From Rhipidocladum racemiflorum (Eukaryota; Streptophyta; Magnoliopsida; Poales; Poaceae), in contig CM070581.1 in assembly GCA_036346355.1 (NCBI GenBank), positions 48,937,849-49,001,848 of the forward strand: a stretch of DNA of 64,000 bases, in the 5' to 3' direction. The notes under the pieces were generated by a model, which saw only the letters and a list, made by a program, of their open reading frames with translations, was not told the origin of the DNA and did no database searches. The position numbers and the translations under genes are program-made. Shown here one piece after another: positions 58,439-64,000 of the stretch. Every line of letters starts with the position of its first letter. The first letter of the stretch is position 1.

Positions 58439-60420
58439 TTAACATACCTTGGAAGGGGAATTTGGCAAGGATTTTGTGAATAAATCTGCTAGATTTTCAC
58501 ATGACTTAATTTGCATTATTTTTATCTCACCATTCTTCTGGAGTTTGTGGGGATAAAAGAACTTAGGAGCAATATGCTTCGTGATATTGCTCTTTACATA
58601 ACCCAATTGCATTTGTGCAACACAAGCATCATTATCTTCATAGATAATAGTAGGGGAATTGACGGTATTCATACCATATAACTTCTGGACATGGTTGATT
58701 ACCCGTCTTAGCCAAACATATTCCCGTGAGGCTTCCTTTATAATCTCTGAGTGACTGTACCACCACAGAGGAAAATAAAAATCCATTCTGGGATTTCCTC
58801 ATGAATGCACAGGAACATTATTCCTTCAGGGATCATATTTCCTTTTCAGGAGGAATCTACTTAGTCGATTGTACCACATCCTTATCGACTGTCTTTAATC
58901 CGTATTCAGTGACCCAAATACATATGCGGTCACTACAATCATCAACTGTATTGAAAAGTTTAAGCTTACTGCCATCAATATTAAATTTCGGAACGTCATT
59001 CCACTCATTTCAGGAGAACAGATTTCATCGTAATCGATGATGGGTCTCTGCTAAAACCCTTGTGCTACAAGCCTCGCTTTATATCTCACCACCTGGATAT
59101 TTTCATATCTCTTCAGGATGAAAAATCCATTTGATCCTACAAGGAATATTTCAGGAAATGTTCTGTCAACAGGACCAAGAACTTTTCTCTCATTAAGCGA
59201 GCGCTACCTCAATTGCTTTTTCAGGTGAACCTAGATGAGCGCTTCTGGCACTCTGCCATGGACTTTGGTTCTGGATCCAGATTTTAGCAATTTTTAGAGG
59301 CAAAATATGTCGACAATTGTAGTCTTTCTTTATATATAATTCTCCTGCATCACTCCAGGGATGTCTCTTTATCAATTTCTTCCAGCTTTTCGTGATTTCC
59401 CACAACGATGAAGTCTGGGTGTTCCGACTTCCCAGCGTTGGATTGTGCGCACAAATATATGCTGGGGTTATCATCTTCAGGATGGATCACTGCAGGGATG
59501 TTACCATCTTCTAGATGGCTCACTTCAGGGATTTTCTCAACATCAGGTTGAGCTTCTTCCACTATCATGGGTTGTGTTCTCATTTATTTGGTTCTCCTTT
59601 TCTGCGGACGTCTCCGCGGAATTGAGTCCCATGCACCTGGAGGCCTCCCCCTCATTTTATCATGAGGGTTAAGAGTGGGTTCAATATCTTTCTAGGATAT
59701 TTCCACTCTTTCAGGTGCATATACTGCAGGTATACGAGATTTTTCCACTACCTTATGATCAGTGAAGGCATTTGACAGATTATTAGCTTATTTGTTGTAG
59801 ATTTATTTCGAACTTCAAGTTCGGTCTCTTTAGTGCGTGGATCTAAGGACTCGGCATTCTTTAATGTGGTACTTATCTTCCCCTAATGCCGAGATATGTC
59901 CTTAGTACAATCAGTGTACCGAGTTGTGTACAGATCCCCAACATCTGGTGAGGTCCCATGGTGGTACGCTGTGGTGGAGAGATTGGCATGTATACAACAC
60001 AGCCAAAATTTTTGCAGATGGGAAATACTTAGTTCTCTTCCATGCACTATCTACAACGGGGAAATTCCATTATATACAGTTGATTTGAGTTGAATTAATA
60101 TCGCAGTGTGCAGCACTGCGTGGCCCCAACAACTGGTAGGTAGCCTACTATTCTGCAAAGTGGTCAAGCAATAAATTTTATTCCCTTAATAATGACTCTG
60201 CAGGGCCATTCTATTATGTGGACATGAGGTATTAAAAGCTCTACATTAATTCCCAAAGTCATATAATGCTTTTGAGGTAAACTCGTTAGCATTGTCCATT
60301 TGAATGGACTTGGTTCTTTCTTCTGGAAAGGAGGCTCACACAAATTGGACAATTAATTTAGGTAGAAGCATGGTTCCAACATAGGACGAAAAGGTCCACA
60401 GATATCACTTCGAATTTACT
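58439..60420 (-). pseudogene. Copia pol remnants, copy C (no YVDD box)
   Basis: On the minus strand, in order: an integrase core piece with MDNANEFTSKAL-like reading near 60.30-60.26 kb; integrase C-terminal part near 60.2-59.9 kb; linker with EEAQPDVEKIPEVSHLEDG at 59.56-59.50 kb; reverse-transcriptase entry (RYKARLVA-like) near 59.09-59.06 kb; then RNase H at 58786-58439 with EDNDACVAQMQLGYVKSNIT and ENLADLFTKSLP. Relative to copy B, roughly 580 bp carrying the catalytic YVDD and the end of the reverse transcriptase is absent between about 58.79 and 58.77 kb. Numerous stops and frame changes exist elsewhere. This copy cannot supply its own reverse transcriptase. Confidence 0.85.
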
Positions 60421-60796
60421 TCAAAAATTCAGTGATTCATCTACAGGTTAGATGATAAGAAATCTTCAGGTCTAAGGAAATCTTTATGCTATGGCCAACA
60501 GAATTAGTAATTGTTTTATCATAGTATTCAACTCAAGATTACCCAGTCAATCTACAAGATCTTTAAATATTTCTGGGTTTTTATCGCAATACCAACTTCA
60601 GGTTGCATAGTATAACAATCAAACAGGCATAGCACAAAATATTCTGGAAAACACTTTATTTAATTATCACTGATAATTGCTCAACAGGAGCATAGACCAA
60701 ATGTTCATGCAGGAACATAATTATTCAAACTGATGAGGCTCTTAAGGAGGCTCAACTAATGGAAATGCGACATATAGCAAAAATGGTATAGGGAGA

Positions 60797-61814
60797 CTAT
60801 TCCGGATCTCCATATAATTCAAGTTCCATCTCCTGGGAAACATTGCTATCATTCTCTCCACCTTCTTGCTCAACATCTGGTAGAGCGGTGTAGTGTGTCT
60901 CAACCTTCTTTTCTTGATTCTTCTGGAATCTCCCAGTGGATTTCATGTAAAGTTCTGCCAAATGCTTTGGAGTGCGACAATTGCGTGACCAATGGCCAAC
61001 GCATCCACACTTAAAGCATGTTTGAGAGTCAGGTGCCTTATTGGCTGTACCTTGCTTCTGGAAGGTTCCTGTATCCGTCCCTTTACCTTTCCATTGGGAT
61101 TTGCCTTTTCCCTTTTGATTTCTGCCATTCTTCCATTCATTCCCCTTGTACTTTTGGCCCTTTCCGCGGCCATGGCTACTACCAGCCTGTTGAGCGGTAG
61201 CATGTGCTTCAGGCACTGCTTGACTTCCATTAGTATTTGCATGATGATTCTTCATCAGGAGTTCATCATGTTTTTCTGCTTCTAGCAGAACACTAATAAG
61301 CTCAGAGTACTTCTTGTACTTTGCATGGCCGATCTTGTTGTTGTAGTATCATCATGTTGGGGTGGAAAGTGCACAAGGTTTTGTCGATCTTCTCAGCTTC
61401 GGTAACTTTCTGGTTACAAAAGGTCAATTTAGCGACAAGTTTGTGCATTGCAGAATTATAAGCTGCCACAGATTTGAAATCCTGAAAGCGTAGGAGGGTC
61501 CATTCGCGTTGTGCTTCTGGCAACAATACAGATCTTTGCTGGTTATAGCGTTCCTTCAGGGAATTCCACAATACTAGCGGGTCCTCCTCCATCAAGTATT
61601 CGGCCTTCAGGTCCGAATGAAGATGGTGTCTCAGGAAATGTAAAGTGACGCATTTTGCGGGTTCAGGCACTTCGATTGCACCGACTTCAGACCGAACAAT
61701 CGCAGCTCCAAGTCCTCGAGCTGTTAGGTTGATTTTGGCATCCATTGCCCAGGTGAGGTAATTGCTGCCATCCAGGGCAAGCACAGCAAATTCTCTTTTT
61801 GCAATGTCAGACAT
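60797..61814 (-). pseudogene. Copia gag, copy C (one frameshift)
   Basis: It starts at the ATG at 61814, directly after the acceptor-like TTGCATACAG|GAT. The N-terminal domain contains LALDGSNYLTWAMDAKINLT and FQDFKSVAAYNSAMHKLVA. The frame shifts near 61.33 kb after MMILQQQ, and the remainder reads at 61255-60797 with a Lys/Gly-rich linker and an intact zinc knuckle CFKCGCVGHWSRNC (C-x2-C-x4-H-x4-C) near 61.0 kb, ending ELYGDPE. It is the best preserved of the three gag copies. An in-frame leader ATG upstream (61868) is present but lies within the predicted intron. Confidence 0.85.
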
Positions 61815-61817
61815 ATC

Positions 61818-63448
61818 CTGTATGCAAGCAATGCGAGATTTTACTACAGGTAAAATACTATGTTGCATGCATCTTCATTTAATCAAAAAAGTTTTGGTCT
61901 ATATCTATTCTTTAGATAATTATCACACTTTTTCCAGAATTTTTTCTAGTATTTAGCAATTTTCAGCATTACTAAAAAACAGAAAATAAAATCCAACATC
62001 AATTAAACTTGGCATAAGTCTAATTTCAACTTATGTAATTCTTATTTGTTGGGAGCGAAAACGAGTAATGAATATCTCCGTCAATTTGACTCATGGCCAG
62101 GTCAACATGCCCCTAGGGCTCACATGAGGGAGGGAGCACTTCCCGTTTCCGGGCGCCAATTAAATAACCAAGCCTCATGTGTGTTTTCCTAGACACCAAT
62201 TGTCTCATATCTGTTTATTCATTACCGAAATCAAATCCCAACTACACAGGTTCTCATAAACTGTTGTATGAGAAAACTGAAATTTTCCTAGCATTTTTCA
62301 TAATTTCTGCTAATTCCCAAGCAATTTTCAGAATTACTTTACAACAGGAAAAAGAATTTCAGCAAATATCAACATGTCATAATGCTAAGGAAAAATAAGA
62401 ACCAGATTCAAGGCAAGAGCAAAATATTCTCATAATTTTCTAGCAGATTATGCAATTTTTAGGATTTTCAGAAATTTTCTAATCAATTTTCTGAATTTCT
62501 AATCATTTTCTATACAGGAAATCATAAAATCATAAATAAAAAAAACTGCAGGGTAAAAAGGTAATTTCCCTTCCCCCTGCCCAACGCCATCTCTTAATCA
62601 GAATTGATGTTCTGGACTTAATGTCCAAGGGCAAAGATGTAAACGGAATTGAATCCGGCTCTATCCCTTTCATGCCCGATTGGAAAAAAAGGGCTGGGCG
62701 TTGCACTTCATGTCCAAGCCAGGGAACAAGTCCAAGTAGCCAGGGAACTTCAACGTGGAATTGAATGGACTTTCTAGTCCTGCATGGGCCACCACATTGA
62801 ATGGACTTCTAGTCCATCGTATTGGACTCCAAGCCCACATGGTTTTGGCCTCCATCCAATCTGGTGACCAGATAGCCAGGCGACGGTGCTGGCGGCCGGC
62901 TCGGTGGCCTGGCACGCGTGTGCGGCACGCGGGTGCGACTGCTGTTCGGCGCAGTGCGGCAGCCTAGCCGACGTCACCCGGCAGCGGCGACAGCCTGGTG
63001 GCAGCCCGGCGCGGCGTCAATGCACAGGGAACGGTGCAGTGAGTGGCCGGCGACGTCGTACGGGTGGCGTCCTCGGGCTGAGTTCAGGCTATCGCCCAAC
63101 ATGCATGCGTATGGCGGCTTCAGGCTGTCTGCCAATCATGCTTTTCATGCATGCAGGCGAATGGAAATCTAGTAAGCATGCAAAGCTGCATGCGAACATG
63201 CAAGGCCACATGCAAATCTAGCATGTAGTAGCAAGGGGCAAAGCCACATGCCGACGGTGATGGCTGGTGCTGTTGGGTTGATGGAGGTCGGTTGTCAGGG
63301 CGGCTGCGGGCCACACGCAGGGATGCCAGGAGGCGGCGACGGCTTCCGGCCGGTCGCCGATGATAAGATGATGAACAGTAACAGATCTCGGTATCTAACA
63401 GTAGATTAGATCAATACATCTAGCGAAATAATCTGCAGGATTACTCAC
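61818..63448 (-). other. Predicted leader intron of copy C
   Basis: The minus strand has AAC|GTGAGT at 63448 and TTGCATACAG ending at 61818, 3 bp before the gag ATG. The phase of the short leader frame before the donor (ending ASGIKN) continues into gag without shift. The interior holds AT-rich sequence with many stops and a GC-rich block at 62.88-63.37 kb. The acceptor is conserved in copy A (about 3.08 kb) and, as TAG, in copy B (37242). Splicing is predicted, not shown. Confidence 0.5.
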
Positions 63449-63608
63449 GTTCTTGATGCCGGAAGCGTTGGCTATCGCGTAGGACTTTTTCGGCGATCCG
63501 AGTGGATGCCGGCTTGATGGCGAGTTGATTGCAGATCGGATCAGGCGATCAATCGCCGGTAGTAGTCGTTCATTGTCGTCGACGATCCTTCGCTTCTTGC
63601 GGTAGAGA

Positions 63609-63623
63609 CTCGTGCTGATAACG
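63609..63623 (-). other. Primer-binding site of copy C
   Basis: The minus strand reads CGTTATCAGCACGAG directly after the LTR end ACAACA. It differs from the usual TGGTATCAGAGC, and I cannot assign the tRNA. Confidence 0.7.
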
Positions 63624-63864
63624 TGTTGTAAAACGAGTAGTTCACCCACGTCGAACACCGGCAATCAACGAGAACACAAGAACACAAGAACAAGAGACAC
63701 AAGATATAGGGTGGAGCTCTCTCTTCTTTATTGATCAATGTGTGTAAATACAATGGGAGACACCCGGTATATATATAGCAGTCTCCTCAAGGAGAGTTCG
63801 GATTCGCCCACATATTAAGAGATAGACTCCTAACCGAATACGGTTAGGAGGTTATCTCATAACA
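63624..63864 (-). mobile_element. 5' LTR of copy C
   Basis: 241 bp, two differences from the 3' LTR. The TATA-like minus-strand TATATATACC at about 63766-63775 and AATAAAG in the R-like region (near 63729) are visible. Confidence 0.95.
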
Positions 63865-64000
63865 GTTACAACCCTAGCTCCCACTTTGACCATCTGTGTC
63901 CCGCAGCCTCACGGCTCCATCCCCTCGTCACGTGTGCTGCCTCCCAACTCCAAGCCAGACCCCACGCGTGCCGTCGCCCAGTGGCCTCACAGGCATTCCC
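63865..64000. other. Right flank of copy C
   Basis: It begins with the GTTAC duplication, then C-rich sequence with a CACGTG core (63938). No gene recognised before the window ends. Confidence 0.5.

Larger units (their letters stand above)
57918..63864 (-). mobile_element. Young, defective Ty1/copia element, copy C (TSD GTTAC)
   Basis: A full-ended insertion of 5947 bp on the minus strand. LTRs of 241 bp at each end differ at only two sites (G/A near 58053/63759 and A/G near 58072/63778). Perfect TSDs GTTAC lie at 57913-57917 and 63865-63869. Primer-binding site, polypurine tract, long leader, gag and pol remnants are in the usual copia order. The internal region is defective: gag frameshift, eroded integrase and deleted reverse-transcriptase centre. 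The PBS and short LTRs recall the Ale/Retrofit group; this is inference. Confidence 0.96.

Noticed and set aside
62886..63221. Plus-strand frames near the right end
   Set aside because: They are antisense to the GC-rich leader of copia copy C and have no motif.

Overview
This window looks like an intergenic, repeat-rich stretch of a plant nuclear genome, most likely a monocot and probably a grass. The evidence is nested LTR retrotransposons and solo LTRs with 5-bp target-site duplications (TSDs), CACTA, PIF/Harbinger and hAT elements, foldback MITEs, and GC-rich 5' exons captured inside CACTA elements. I found no bacterial-type operons, rRNA, tRNA or CRISPR arrays. Only one ordinary protein-coding gene looks intact: a small secreted proline/tyrosine-rich (extensin-like) protein at 54.6-55.0 kb on the + strand. 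Species cannot be assigned from the sequence alone.

Layout. 1-4.4 kb: the end of a reverse-oriented gypsy-type LTR sitting in a truncated copia element (copy A). 4.5-5.8 kb: dead PIF/Harbinger nuclease. 6.0-7.2 kb: deleted LTR (family L, reverse) abutting a dead CACTA transposase (7.2-8.5 kb). 8.5-11.9 kb: low-copy-looking non-coding DNA with short tandem duplications. 11.9-14.0 kb: solo LTR of family L with TSD GCAGC. 14.6-19.2 kb: a CACTA fragment cutting a SIRE/Maximus-like copia gag-pol and its 5' LTR. 19.2-28.2 kb: AT-rich DNA, a 2.95-kb solo LTR, one hAT MITE and two abutting MITEs. 28.2-36.4 kb: two copies of a short copia LTR (element X), each carrying its own solo LTR of another family (Z), flanking a 3.2-kb T/G-rich internal region and a family-L 3' LTR.

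36.46-48.03 kb is one copia element (copy B, TSD TAAAT) that has been hit by two solo LTRs (TSDs CCTAC and TTGTG). 48.48-53.46 kb is a non-autonomous CACTA element (TSD ATA) carrying collinear exon fragments of PRL1, a WD40 spliceosome-associated protein gene. Two foldback MITEs lie between it and the extensin-like gene. 55.2-57.6 kb is a second, differently marked CACTA element. 57.92-63.86 kb is a complete-ended young copia insertion (copy C, TSD GTTAC) whose LTRs differ at only 2 of 241 sites, although its pol is broken and lacks the reverse-transcriptase YVDD box.

The elements do not work together as a pathway. The window records a layered insertion history that can be ordered: X before Z; B before family L and M; A before the left gypsy LTR. 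The three related copia copies (A, B, C) share a splice-acceptor-like site directly before the gag ATG. In copy C a matching donor lies 1.63 kb upstream in the leader and in phase with gag. All boundaries were read by eye. Family names are assigned from motifs, not from database searches.
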